DNA of 64,000 nucleotides from Viscum album (Eukaryota; Streptophyta; Magnoliopsida; Santalales; Viscaceae). Position 1 is the first letter of the stretch, and the number at the start of each line of letters is the position of its first letter. Below, in pieces: positions 23,511-34,862 of this stretch. Both the position numbers and the translations under genes were made by a program. The stretch spans positions 1,360,020,393-1,360,084,392 of the forward strand of contig OY728130.1 of assembly GCA_963277665.1 (NCBI GenBank), given 5' to 3'. Below the pieces are notes generated by a model, which worked only from the letters and a program-made list of their open reading frames with translations, made no database searches and was not told the DNA's origin.

Positions 23511-23749
23511 TGATAGAGAAACTGGCCACGTTGCGGATATCTTTTGTGGATTGGGAAGAAGCAGCCTTTCTATAGTCTCCCACAGTCACTTCCCCGCTTC
23601 TTCAGCGATTCAGGGAGGCGCAGCATGGGGATGCTGACTGCGAGACATGACGTGCTCAGATATCCTCAGGGTAGGCACCTGAAGTAGTTATTTAAGGTGG
23701 GGAGCACATCAATTCTTATAGAGGATATACCATGGTACCAGTTTCAATT

Positions 23750-24090
23750 CAGGAGGAAGTTTTGCGGGAGTTCCACACATCCACTTTAGCGTTACATCCA
23801 TGAGTGGTAAAGATGTACTAGGAACTTCGATGAAAGCACTAGTGGCCAGGTATGAAGAAGGCAGTAGCAGAGTTTGTCTCTCGATGCCTCACTTGTCAGC
23901 AAGTGAAGGCAGAGAATCAGGTACTAGCAGGCTTGGTTCAGCCTTTAGAAGTCCCAAAGTGGAAGAGGGGTTAGATATCCGTGGACTTCATGACGGTTCT
24001 TCCACGTATTTCTAGGGGACACAACTCAATTTGGGTGATCGTTGACCGACTTACCAAGTCGGCCAACTTCCTACTGACCAGAGATGGTAT
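23750..24090 (+). pseudogene. Ty3/gypsy integrase N-terminal remnant
   Basis: Reads FVSRCLTCQQVKAENQ (zinc-finger end, family CxxCQxxKxxHQ), LVQPLEVPKWKR, SVDFMTVLPRISRGHNSIW and VIVDRLTKSANF, the start of the integrase catalytic core with its first Asp. Just after this the sequence jumps to the C-terminal domain, so most of the DDE core is missing. A few stops and a shift are present. Confidence 0.88.
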
Positions 24091-24104
24091 GAACTACCAC
24101 AGAG

Positions 24105-24615
24105 ACGGTGCAGATCATCCAGGAGCAGATGAAGACTGCACAGAGCAGACAGAAGTCCTATGCTGATAGGATACGGAGACCACTGGAGTACGAGGATGGT
24201 GACAACGTCTTCCTATGTGTCTCACCTCGACAGGGTCTACGTAGATTTGGCCGAGGTGGCAAGTTATCTTTGTGATTTAACGGGTCGTTCTAGGTCCTCA
24301 TCAGAGTAGGCAAGGTGTCTTAACACTTGGCTCTTCCACCTCAGTTGCACCGGGTGCACGACATCTTCCATGCATCTCAACTGAGAAGATATGTGCATGA
24401 TCTGTCCCACATCATCGACCACGGGGAGCTAGATATCGATGACGGGGTGACATTCACGGAGGTTCTAGTGGAGATTTAGGATCGACAGGAGTGGGTCCTA
24501 TGTGGGCGGTAGATTTCTTTGATTTGTGTTCGCTGGTAGCATGGAAACCTCTAGGAGAGCAAATGTGATCGGGAGGCTCAGAAGCGTGATTAGTACCCCA
24601 ATTTGTTCCCTTAGT
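24105..24615 (+). pseudogene. Ty3/gypsy integrase C-terminal remnant
   Basis: Reads TVQIIQEQMKTAQSRQKSYA followed by DRIRRPLEYEDGDNVFL and RFGRGGKL, then VHDIFHASQLRRYVHDLSHI and a YPNLFP end at about 24599-24613. These are the conserved post-core segments of gypsy integrase. It directly abuts the N-terminal part because of an internal deletion. The polypurine tract and 3' LTR follow within 50 bases. Confidence 0.85.
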
Positions 24616-24650
24616 GTCTGTTGTAGCTTACGGGGACGTACAACCCTGCA

Positions 24651-24660
24651 GTGGGGATAA
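24651..24660 (+). other. Polypurine tract of gypsy element
   Basis: GTGGGGATAA immediately before the 3' LTR start TGCAATGACC. Expected position and composition. Confidence 0.7.
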
Positions 24661-27600
24661 TGCAATGACCTGAAAATCCCGTTGAATTTTTTTTCTTAAA
24701 TACATGGGAATTTGACAAGACCTTAGTTTCTGACGACACGTGATTCCAAGGCCCGGTGTGCCCGGAATAATTTTCTGGTGTTTTGTTCAGGAACGATCAG
24801 TAGAAGTACGAGCATGATTTTATATCTTTTCAACCAATGCTTGGAATTGAAATCCGAGGACACCGATGAACTCGCAGCACCGGTATTCGCTTAAGGAGAC
24901 CTTTACCGCAGTTGCGTTTGGTCGAGAGGGGAAGTTAATTTTGGGGATTCTTGATAAATTTAATAAAATAATGGGTGTCATAATTGTATTTAGTTGGTAG
25001 TTATTATCTCTATAGGGAAGTTGGAGGTGGGGCCCACCCCCACATAACCTCCCATGGGAGGATATTATCTGGCAGGGCCCACACGAGTTTAAACTCTTCA
25101 ACTCCCCTTGAAACCCCCCTTTAACTATTAAACTATCTACCTCTCCTCTATTAATTTAAACCCTCCACATTCCACCCTCCCTCATAAAGATGTCAACACT
25201 CTCTCAATTAATTAGCAATTAATTAAATGGCTCATCGAATTTTAATTATTTTGAAATTAGTTTCAATGATAAAATAATAGCCAAGCTATTATTTTGGGTG
25301 GCACATATTGTTTTAGTGGGGCCTTGGAGAATAGAGAGAGACTTCTTCCCATGAAGAACACGAAGAACACCATCCTCTCGATGAAGAATGTCCCTTGTTT
25401 CCAAAAAACATGGAGCATAATCTTCTACCTTCTTTGACCGGGGAAAGGAAGGGATGCACCGCCACCCACAAAATACACCGAGGGCATCATCTCAATGAAA
25501 ATTCACCAAACTCTACCCCCTCTGGCGTTGACGGAACGACGTCCATCTTCCACGACGCCTGACTTCCACGAGGCCTGACTTTCACAACGCCCATCTTCTG
25601 CGGCTCTTCAATGTGCAACGTCAAATACGGGGTAGGGAGAAATTAGGATTGTTTCCTTTTACGTAAGAATTATATCCACAAACTTCGATGTTTTATTTTA
25701 GAATGATGGTGGCCAAAATGTTATCTCATAAGGCGGAGGTTGTGGGCCGAACGAACACAGACCGAAAACCCTTAGTTGATTCTTGTTTACCTTGTCAATG
25801 GAGGCAGAGGCGGTAGGGTGCGGTGCTGTCACACCGCACCAGAGGAAGGAGGTCATGGCGGTCGGAAGAGGGGACAACGACCAGAGTTGATGGCGATAGG
25901 AGGCAGCACTGGCCACGCGCCGGCCGTGTGGAGGAAAATCACGGTACACATTCACAGGCCGCTCGAGTAGAAGAACTGGCCAGATACTTCCGGATGGGCT
26001 GGAGGACCGCGTCACCAGCAAGTGTCGTGCGGAGGAGACGCGGCTTGAAACTGTGGGCCACTCGGAGTGCGAACTGGCTGGCCACCCACCGTCTGGGCTA
26101 AAGGACCGCGGCCCACTGTGTTGGCCAAGTGGGCCGGGCAGAACTGGTCGGCTACGGCAGGCCGAGCAGGACGGTCGGTGTTGTCAGGCGAACCGAACCG
26201 ACCCGCAGCATGGGCCAGGTCCGCGGGTGGGGCACGCCCCACCAATCCTGGATGACCCTCTAACGGGTCGGACCCGCTAATCTGGGTCCCCGGGTGGGCC
26301 GCGCTCCATCGGCCCGGGCCAACCCCGAGCCAGTTCGGACCCTCCGAAATGCGTCGGGCCCACCCGCCAGCCCACTGGTCTGGACGGGCCGGACCCGTCT
26401 TCGCTTAAACGTGAATATCTCCTAGACCGCGCATTCGATTGACGCGTCGTCTATAGCACTTGGATCCTCATGACAAGGAGGTCCTTTTTTTAGTACTCTA
26501 AGTGATATTTATACAACTTTGGAAAATGGACAGGTTTGGAACGAGTGTAAATCCAACTTGGCCCCTGGAACGAAAATGTTAATAACTCTCAGACCGGGTG
26601 TCTGATTGACGCACCTTCTATCACGTTGGGTTCTTTATGATGAGACAGAACTACTGGATACATCAACATAGGACTTCATGATAGTTGATGCATTGAAACT
26701 TGACTCGAGGAGTGGACCCTCCTGGAATTGAACGTGCTGTGCATGGGAACCATAGAGTTGACAGTGACGACTTTTGTAGCAATATCCTACATGGGATCAA
26801 CAGCAAAGACTACTGTACTGAAATCTTGCGTGGGTTCAACAGTGAAGACTACTGTACCCGGATCCTACGTGGGTATGACAACGAAGACTACTGTACCAGA
26901 ATCCTATGTGGGTTCGATAGTGACGACTTCTGTACTCGGATCTTACGTGGGATCGACAGTGACGATTTTTGTATGAGGATCCTACATGGGTTCAACAACA
27001 AATACTATTGTACTGGAATCCTATGTGGGTTTGACATGACGACTTCTGTACCAGGATCTTACGTGGGATCCACAGCGAATACTAATGTACCGGAATCCTA
27101 CGTGGGTTCGACAGTAACGACTTCTGTACCAGAATCCTATGTGGGTTTGAGAGAACAGATATTTTTCCAGGCTCCTACGTTGGTTCGACAGAGGACATGA
27201 TTCAAAGGCTACATATAATCATCTCTAACCCACTTCGTGAGTTGTATACCTGTGTGAGCTGAGTCATTTCTTTCAACCATTATCAATGTGGTGATTAACT
27301 TTACTTCCTTTGTGGAATGGTTTGTGCTTGGGCTCAAGAGTTGGAGTCAGACTGTGATTGATAACTTAGGAATATGTATCAGCATATACCTAAGTAGTTT
27401 TGGTTGATACTTCGTGATTGTATATTTCTTCAGTGTTTTATCTTTCATAGATTATGGGAGACCTTCGGGGGTCTCAGGGTCCCTACTGAGTATCATTATA
27501 CTCACCCCTACACAGGCTATGCCCGCACATCGTTGTGTTTGTTGTAGTAGACAGACAACACTGATTGACGTAGATAATTGTAGAGCTAGATGGTATCCGG

Positions 27601-27990
27601 AGGTGGACCACTTAGCGAGACATACACGGAGTAGTCGGATGAACCTGGGGTGCTAAGGAGTCCATCATTACCCACCCTTCAGGTGGGATTCTCAGAGGAT
27701 GACACAATAGTTGTTGTTTACCTTTCTGCAATTGTACTAGCTTACAGTTGTTGTACTTTAATGTTGGGATTGTATTTCTGACCACTTTCCTTTCATCACT
27801 TTATTTTTTATATAGTTTTGCTTTGTGTTTACTTTCAGTTGCGTACTATTTTTGTGTGTGATTCAGTTTACAAAGGCAATGCCTTCCCTTTTTATCGGGA
27901 TAACACCTTTAGTGCTTGTCGCAAATCCCTGGCCTATGGAAGGTGGGCTTGGGGTAGTCACGGCATGGGCCTCGAGGATGGGTCATGACA
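24661..27990 (+). mobile_element. 3' LTR of nested Ty3/gypsy element
   Basis: 3,330 bases, TGCAATGACC to GGGTCATGACA, collinear with the 5' LTR. GC-rich block at about 25750-26400 and minisatellite at 26755-27180. The flanks (ATTCT before 17960, ACATC after 27990) do not form a clear target-site duplication, consistent with age or with my boundaries being slightly off. Confidence 0.88.
26755..27180 (+). repeat. 39-bp minisatellite, 3' LTR copy
   Basis: About eleven units related to those at 20155-20545. The order of unit types differs from the 5' LTR copy, and one unit near 27030 has lost bases so that the open frame shifts from FDSDDF to TTSVPGSY repeats. This shows the array rearranged separately in the two LTRs. 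Confidence 0.85.
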
Positions 27991-28059
27991 ACATCTCACA
28001 TCCTTCAATCATAGGAAACACCCATTCTACTCTTAGATATTCAAATTCCCCTTTTTTAG

Positions 28060-28235
28060 TAATTTTAAAGCATCATCCTCCAACAGATGAATTTTTTTCA
28101 ATGATTTCAGATATATAGTTGATCATGCACCTGTGATCTTACATTTTGTGGAAAGATGCACCAGAGTAAAAAGCCCATGAATCTACCAAAACATTGATGT
28201 TGAGAAGTAGATTATTTTTTCCCTCTATCATATTA
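28060..28235 (-). pseudogene. Ty1/copia protease remnant
   Basis: Minus strand reads VLVDSWAFYSGASFHKM, a disturbed copy of the copia aspartic protease motif W-x-LDSGASxH; the DS and SGAS parts are split by a few inserted residues. Downstream DDALKLLKKGNL resembles GDxxxxKVxGxGxV. Stops are present. It would be followed by the integrase at 17.8 kb if the gypsy insertion were absent, giving correct copia order. Confidence 0.72.
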
Positions 28236-28299
28236 ATGGAATTTGAACATCTGGTAGTTGTCTTACCCATCGATTACTTATTGTTTCTGCAATTCTTTT

Positions 28300-28690
28300 A
28301 AATATTTCCATGCTTCCCATAATTCCAGGAAGTGAAACCTAGACCAATCAACTTTTCTTGACTCCTCTCCCTTAACGTATCTTCTTGCCACCAACGATTT
28401 CTCTTTTGAGGTTAGTATCCCCTTTCATCAGCATCTTGTGCATTACTGAAAGGTACTTGAGCTCCCTTCTTTAGAGTTATTCATTAAGGATCAAATTCAA
28501 AACTTCTTAAAAAAATAGATATGTCTTTATATTGGAATTACTGGCCATAGTAGAAATTATATCTCGTGATTCTAGTAGAGATGAAAGCAAAACAATTTCT
28601 AAAATATTATCTATGAAAGTAACTTTCACTGCCTTAAGTTGGATATTGATCATGTTGAAATTGGTCACACGATCTATCATTACCCTTATT
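28300..28690 (-). pseudogene. Ty1/copia gag remnant (UBN2-type)
   Basis: Minus strand reads VTNFNMINIQLKAVKV, then ILEIVLLSSLLESRDIIST, then a segment like LxEExRR, matching UBN2-type Gag (family FNxxxxxLxxxxxxxxDxxxxxxLLxSLPxSW). The N-terminal half is displaced by the AT-rich expansion that starts at 28684. Non-functional. Confidence 0.7.
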
Positions 28691-29830
28691 TAATAATTAA
28701 TAATTAATAAAAAATAATTAATAATTGATAATTAATAATTGGAAATTAATAATTAATAATAAATAAATAAATAGTAAGTAAATAGTAACTAAATAAATTA
28801 ATAATTAATAATTAATAATTAATAATTAATAATTAAATAAAAAATAATAATTAATCATTAATAAATAAATAGATAATAAATAATTAAATAATAAATTATA
28901 ATTCATAAATAATAAATTATAAATAATAAATTAATAATAAATACTAAATTAATAGTAAATAATAAATAAATAATATATTAATATTAAATATTATATAATA
29001 AATATAATATATGTTATAATTAAATAAATAAATAAATAATATTTTAATAATAATTTTATAATAAATGATAAATTAATAATATTAAATAAGTAGTAAATAA
29101 TTAATAAAAATTGATTTCTTAATAATAAATGAAGGTATAATAAATAATCATAGAAGGTCTTGTTGGTTACAAGTAAAGGAAACAATACACACATATAATA
29201 AGTAATAATAAATAATAAATAATAAAATAATATATATATGCATTTGAATTTATTTAATTACTGTTATATATATCTTATAAAAATATATAAATATAAATAA
29301 GTTTTCACAAATGTATATAAATACAAGCATGGAGACACACACACACACCAACCAAAATAATATATATAAATATATTAACCAACATTATGTATATAAATAT
29401 ACATTAATTTTAATAAATATACACAAATGAATTTAAATATATCCAATTATATATTTATATAATGAAATTTTTATAAATATATATAAACACACATTTTTGT
29501 TATATAAATATATATAAACACACACATATATATAATTTTATGTTGACATAAATATATATATCAACAAATGTAAATATTCATATATATATATATATACCCA
29601 CACAATGTACAAAAATATACACATAAATATGTATAGAAATTTATAAATGTTTGTAAATATAAAAAATATACATAATACATATAAATTTTTATGCATATAT
29701 GAAATTATATAGATTTTTATATAAATATTGATATATATATATATCTGTGTAATTTATAAATAACTATACATAAATGTATAGAAATACTGACATATATATA
29801 TAATAGATAATAAATCCCAAGAAGAGGGAA
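28684..29830. repeat. AT-rich low-complexity expansion inside copia gag
   Basis: 1.1 kb of (TAATAAT)n, (AATTAATAATT)n, (AAATA)n and (TATA)n sequence with almost no G or C, and a short (AC)n run at 29338-29349. It starts abruptly within the gag remnant. ORFs here (for example 28991-29194) are low-complexity artefacts. Confidence 0.85.
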
Positions 29831-30890
29831 AACTAAAATAATTGCAACACCATAAAATCAAAAGTAATATAAATCCATGGGGTGAAATCATAGACAATCA
29901 AACAAACATTAAAATACACCCTTAAATGAAGCAGAAATTACATCAAATATTCAAAAATCCTGTTATTTAAACAAAAAACTATGTTTTAAAGTACTCCATT
30001 TCCTTTTTACCTTGAAAAATAGTGATTGGGGATTCCCCAATTAAATTTTTTTATATATCATCACAGGATTCAAGTTGACATGTGGTAGAGCTTAGATGGA
30101 CTCCCAAATCAAAAGTTACAGTTTTTTTGAAGTTGATGTTCTATTTTAAACTTCTTTTAATGTAGTAATAAATTTTATTCAATTAATTATTAACAAATTA
30201 TTTTTTAATGCCACTATATTTAATTTCATAAGCTTCATTCTGACTAGTTATGGAGTTAAAACAAATGCAAGATCAAAATATACAATAGTTTGATGTCTAA
30301 GTCTCATTTTCATCTTATCCTTGAATAAATTTATGTTTTAAAAAATTTATAACGAATAATTATAAATAATTATTAATTAACACATAATAATTAATTTAAA
30401 TTTTAAATAATAAATAATAATTTCTAATTATTATTAATAAATAATTATTAGTTATTAAATATTTAATATTTTCCATTAATTTAGTGGCAATTTTTAAAAA
30501 CAACCGCTAAAAAAATTCATGATATTTTTTTTCAATTGGGAAAACATTCATGAAATCTATTTTCCCTATAGTTTTCCTTTGAATGTTGAAGAATATATTT
30601 GGTTCTAATAACATCCTATCTAATCTATGTTCTTTTCTGTCTGAATTTTCCCATTAAAAATTATTTATATTATCCATTATGAATCTACCTAACAGAAATT
30701 TAAAATCCTATTGGAGGAGATAATATTATATTTTTTTATTCCAGAAATTGAAGTCACTTCTATCAAAAATTTCAATTAAAAAATTCTTCTTCTAACTTCA
30801 TATCTACCAATGATAGTAAAACCAACTGAAATTAATATAATGTTGAGGTAAGTACGAATGTTACATGAACTATAGAGTAAAAAAACCAAG

Positions 30891-30901
30891 TTCTGATTCC
30901 A
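30891..30901 (-). other. Worn primer-binding site of copia element
   Basis: Minus strand TGGAATCAGAA followed by CTTGG, differing at two positions from the tRNA-iMet site TGGTATCAGAG, and placed four bases inside the LTR. Confidence 0.65.
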
Positions 30902-30905
30902 CTTT

Positions 30906-31706
30906 TGGGGAATAAAACATTAGTACAATCACCGGATGATTTAACATGAGTTCAATGGAAGATTCCACAAACCAATTTTCATTCATTGTGATATCCAAAC
31001 CATAAGAACTTACCATTTCTTAAATCACAAAAAATAGGAAGTCTATTACATCCTAATCACCAACACTAAGTCGCATCTCTCACATACTATTCTAAACAAC
31101 TCACACAAAAACATTCAAGAATGAGATAATTAGGAAATATAAGAGGATTTATAATGATTACATGGTTCAAAATTTTATCCTAAATTCATGGGATAACATT
31201 TTCAAATATTGAATCACTGGAAAAATACAAGGATTCTAATCACTCTAACTGAATATCAATTTATTACACTCAATGTTGTGTTACATATCAATATATGGTC
31301 CCACCTCTATTTTATAGAGTTTCATAGTAGGTTGAATAGGTTTCATCTCTAATTTAGAAATGTGGTCATCCCTCCATTGGATTCATCATTCTTTTGTATC
31401 CAACATTTACAACAAGTCACTTGTTAATAGCTCCACATCTAAACAATTTATTCTAGAACATCTAATATTTTTGTGGATTAAAACTAGAATGTTCATCAAA
31501 TTAAAATATCACCATATTCGAGAAATCATTCCCATGTCTTAGTGTCTTCAACTGATGTAGCCTTTATAAAAATGAAGGTCTACCAAATTTCTTCTTATGG
31601 TAAACTGAATTTGGTATGTTGAAAAAACTTCACAATACCAACATTTATCATTCTTTAAAAATATCATTATATAATATCCCTTAGGGTTAACCTCATTCTT
31701 GATATA
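30906..31706 (-). mobile_element. 5' LTR of decayed Ty1/copia element
   Basis: About 800 bases matching 14175-15006. On the minus strand it ends ATTCCCCA next to the primer site. Its outer end near 31706 is less certain. No clear target-site duplication. Confidence 0.72.
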
Positions 31707-33509
31707 AACCCTAGGAGGATATATAGGATTTTCTTAGAGGGAGTCGATTTTCAATGGTGTCAACATTGAATAAATGGAATAGTGGTGGATTCATAAGATT
31801 ACAATGATGAACAAAAATTTTATGATGAATGAATTATTATAGCATCAACATTTAAACCCCTAGGTAAGACCTTTTTTATAATTATTTCACTATATTCTTC
31901 ATGTGGTTATATCCTTCTCCTCTCTTGATTGAGTCATGTAAATTCTTTAAACAATGACACGTTAAAAGTCTTGGAATAATCATAATAAGAATATTTATCA
32001 AATACACAAACATGAATAAATCATAATTTATTTTTTATATAATTTAAAATATATTCCATTGAAATAGTTAATTTATTTTGATTAATGAGATTTTTTTATT
32101 CATTTCATAATTAATAAAATATTTGTCTGTTATGGTTAAAATTATTAATAATTGATATTTATCCCTGATAATTCATGTTTCATATAATATAATTAATTAT
32201 TTGAAATAATTATTTATTCCAATGTTTGAATGGTTAACTTATATAATTTTTACATGTTATCCACCATAATTATTATCTTCAAACATCATTACATTTCCAT
32301 TAAAAAAATATTTTTCCCCATGATCATTGGGGTGCACAATTATAAGTGAATTTTTGGGTGGTTCGAACTCTTTTTTAATCACCAATTTTTATTCTTTTAT
32401 TACCCTTTGAATTATTCACTCACCATTGGACTCCATCTTTATTGGAAGTTTAACCTAATGAAGTAGGAGTTGAATTTTAAGTGTGTGAAAATTCGAAAAA
32501 TTCCTGGTGGATGATTATTTCAAGTTCGTTTGGGGCTATAGAGATGATGTAAAAAATGATAACGAATGACTAGTAAATATATGGGGAGGTGTGGTTTCAA
32601 ATTTGGGGATTTAAATCCTGAAATATGGTAATTTTGGGGGTGAATGAATAATTGGAGGTGGAAACAATATGGTGTTGTGGTGAAAATCATGGAGGATACA
32701 ATTGGTAATTTGTTGAGAGATAATTATAGATATGGTCTAAATTTCATGACTACACAATGTGTAGTCCTCATGGTCACACTCCATGTATTTCTTTAACCAT
32801 AACAGATAAGGTTTTAATGTATTATAAATATAACATGAGGTTTGAATCTAGTTTACACAACATGAATTTTAGGTATCATATCTTGAACATGTTCTAGATG
32901 TACACGCAGATAGACTAATTAAACCCACACAGCAAGTAGACTAAATTATATGTTGTGTATAATGGGAAGGATGCCTTGGCAAGAACTTAGAGTTCACTCC
33001 ACCTAATACTCAAGGTCCCAAATTTCATTTGTTCTGATGTACATTTTATGTATAAAAAAGTACATGGCTCATGTCTCATAAGTACATTTAGACTGAACAT
33101 TGTAACTTTATATGACATGTATCATGTGACAACACACAATGTATTTTGAAATGATATTACTTCATGTATCTCATATATACATTTATCTATTTCACAAGTC
33201 CTATATATTGTGTACCCAACCAAGACACAATGTGTGTGTGTAATTCACACTATTTAAACCATAGAATCCAATTCCCTACTACTATTGAGGTCTAAACGCT
33301 ATATACACCTAAGTACATATCATGTACTGAGTAGTTTATGATATTTATCATATTTTCTCACCCATGTGTTAGATTCAGACACATTAATAGTCCATTAGTT
33401 GTATTTTCCATTTATAACATAATTATACATATCTATACATCATTTGGGTATTCTTTCTAATTATTTTTGAGTCATTGGGATTCTTTACCTCATATAGATG
33501 ATAATGGAG

Positions 33510-33910
33510 AGGAAGGGTATGATAATAAGAGATACATAGGGTTGGTAACCCCCCCACCCCACCCCACCTCAGCAACATACCTATTCTAAGGAATGGGTCC
33601 TCCATATACTTAGTAGAGTAAGAAACCCATTGTATGATAGGGTTTAACTTCCCCACATATGGATTTTATTACCACCTTGGTCGATGCATACACTGCACGA
33701 TGAGGCATGAGGGGTTGGATACCCCCTTGTAGCATACAAATTACAGGGCATAGTTACTCAATTCACATTATGAAATAGGTAAAAACCTACAAGATGAGGT
33801 GTGTTTCTTCAACATTTATAGTTGCTAACTCCCCCCCCCCACCAACCGATGAAAACACCACATGATAAGGCATGGGTACTCCATAGGTGTTGGTACCCAC
33901 ACAATTCTCT
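33510..33910. repeat. Degenerate repeats around GATGAGGCATG and GGTAACCCCC
   Basis: Four diverged units beginning near 33512, 33700, 33795 and 33866, each with GATGAGG- or GATAAGG-like sequence followed by a GTTGGTA-like segment and a C-run. Spacing varies between about 70 and 190 bases. Confidence 0.5.
33549..33568 (-). other. G-quadruplex candidate
   Basis: Plus strand shows an eight-C run, then CCCC, CCCC and CC blocks separated by single A residues; the minus strand thus has four G-runs with one-base loops. A second poly-C run of ten lies at 33831-33840. Confidence 0.55.
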
Positions 33911-34589
33911 TCCACATATCAGTAATACATTGGTCCCCCACAACACTTATAGAGATATGAAATGAAGGTTATGAAGTCTAGGTAATTGGTATGAGGTTTG
34001 ATTCTGATGCAACATGGATTACGTTATGAAATACATACTCGGATTCCTTCAAAATGTGACATATAGCTAGGTTGAATCCTTTAGGTTTTATGATACTTTT
34101 GTTACTCTAGTATCCTTTTCTAATTTGAAATATGATCCTTTAAGTATTTGAGCAATAATTATTGGGATACTTCTTTTTTCTTGTTTTTCATGAATTTTAT
34201 AGCATATATATTCCTTTGGGGTTCTCATTTATGTTTCCCTCATACATGGTTTTATGAGTTGACTTATTGTTTTATCTTCATTCTTTTCAACGAATCATAT
34301 TGGTTATGTTTATGCTCACCCATTCATGGTATTTGTTCTCATATAGGTTATATATGTGTGTACATTTCACTACTGAGTTATATTAGTGGAGTATGTGGAG
34401 AATGAATAGCTTGTGGAGATGATTCAGGGTGGTGTAAAGTTGTACATGATGGAGATGGTTGTTATTGATGTTCTCTTCTAAGGAGTTCTTGAAGTGTGCA
34501 ACTATTTTACCTGATCTCACATTAGCTGTGTTCGGAGTTATTATTTTTTTGTGTACTATTTTTTCTTTTGATGTTTATTTATAGTGTTG

Positions 34590-34862
34590 TACTAGATATT
34601 TATTATATCATTCATCAATATTTATATAATTAAATTCCTATATATATATATATAAGGATAGTTGTTGTTTTTTATGTATAGATATTATGTATTGAAGTTG
34701 AATTATTTTATAGGTTGATGTTAGTTAAGGAATCATGTGTATATTATGCCTTCTTGGTGCTATAATCCATCCCTTATCATATTAGAGGTGGACATGGGGT
34801 GGCACATTTATCTTACTATTGGCCAATGTGGGGTTCTGGTGGGTCGTTTTGTGACATGTAAG
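34590..34862 (+). repeat. Possible second end of a decayed gypsy LTR
   Basis: Partner of 10040-10232. Ends with TTTTGTGACATG, similar to the 3' ends of many plant gypsy LTRs. Weak evidence. Confidence 0.25.

Noticed and set aside
17955..27995. Target-site duplication of the nested gypsy element
   Set aside because: ATTCT and ACATC on the two sides do not match well enough; not claimed.
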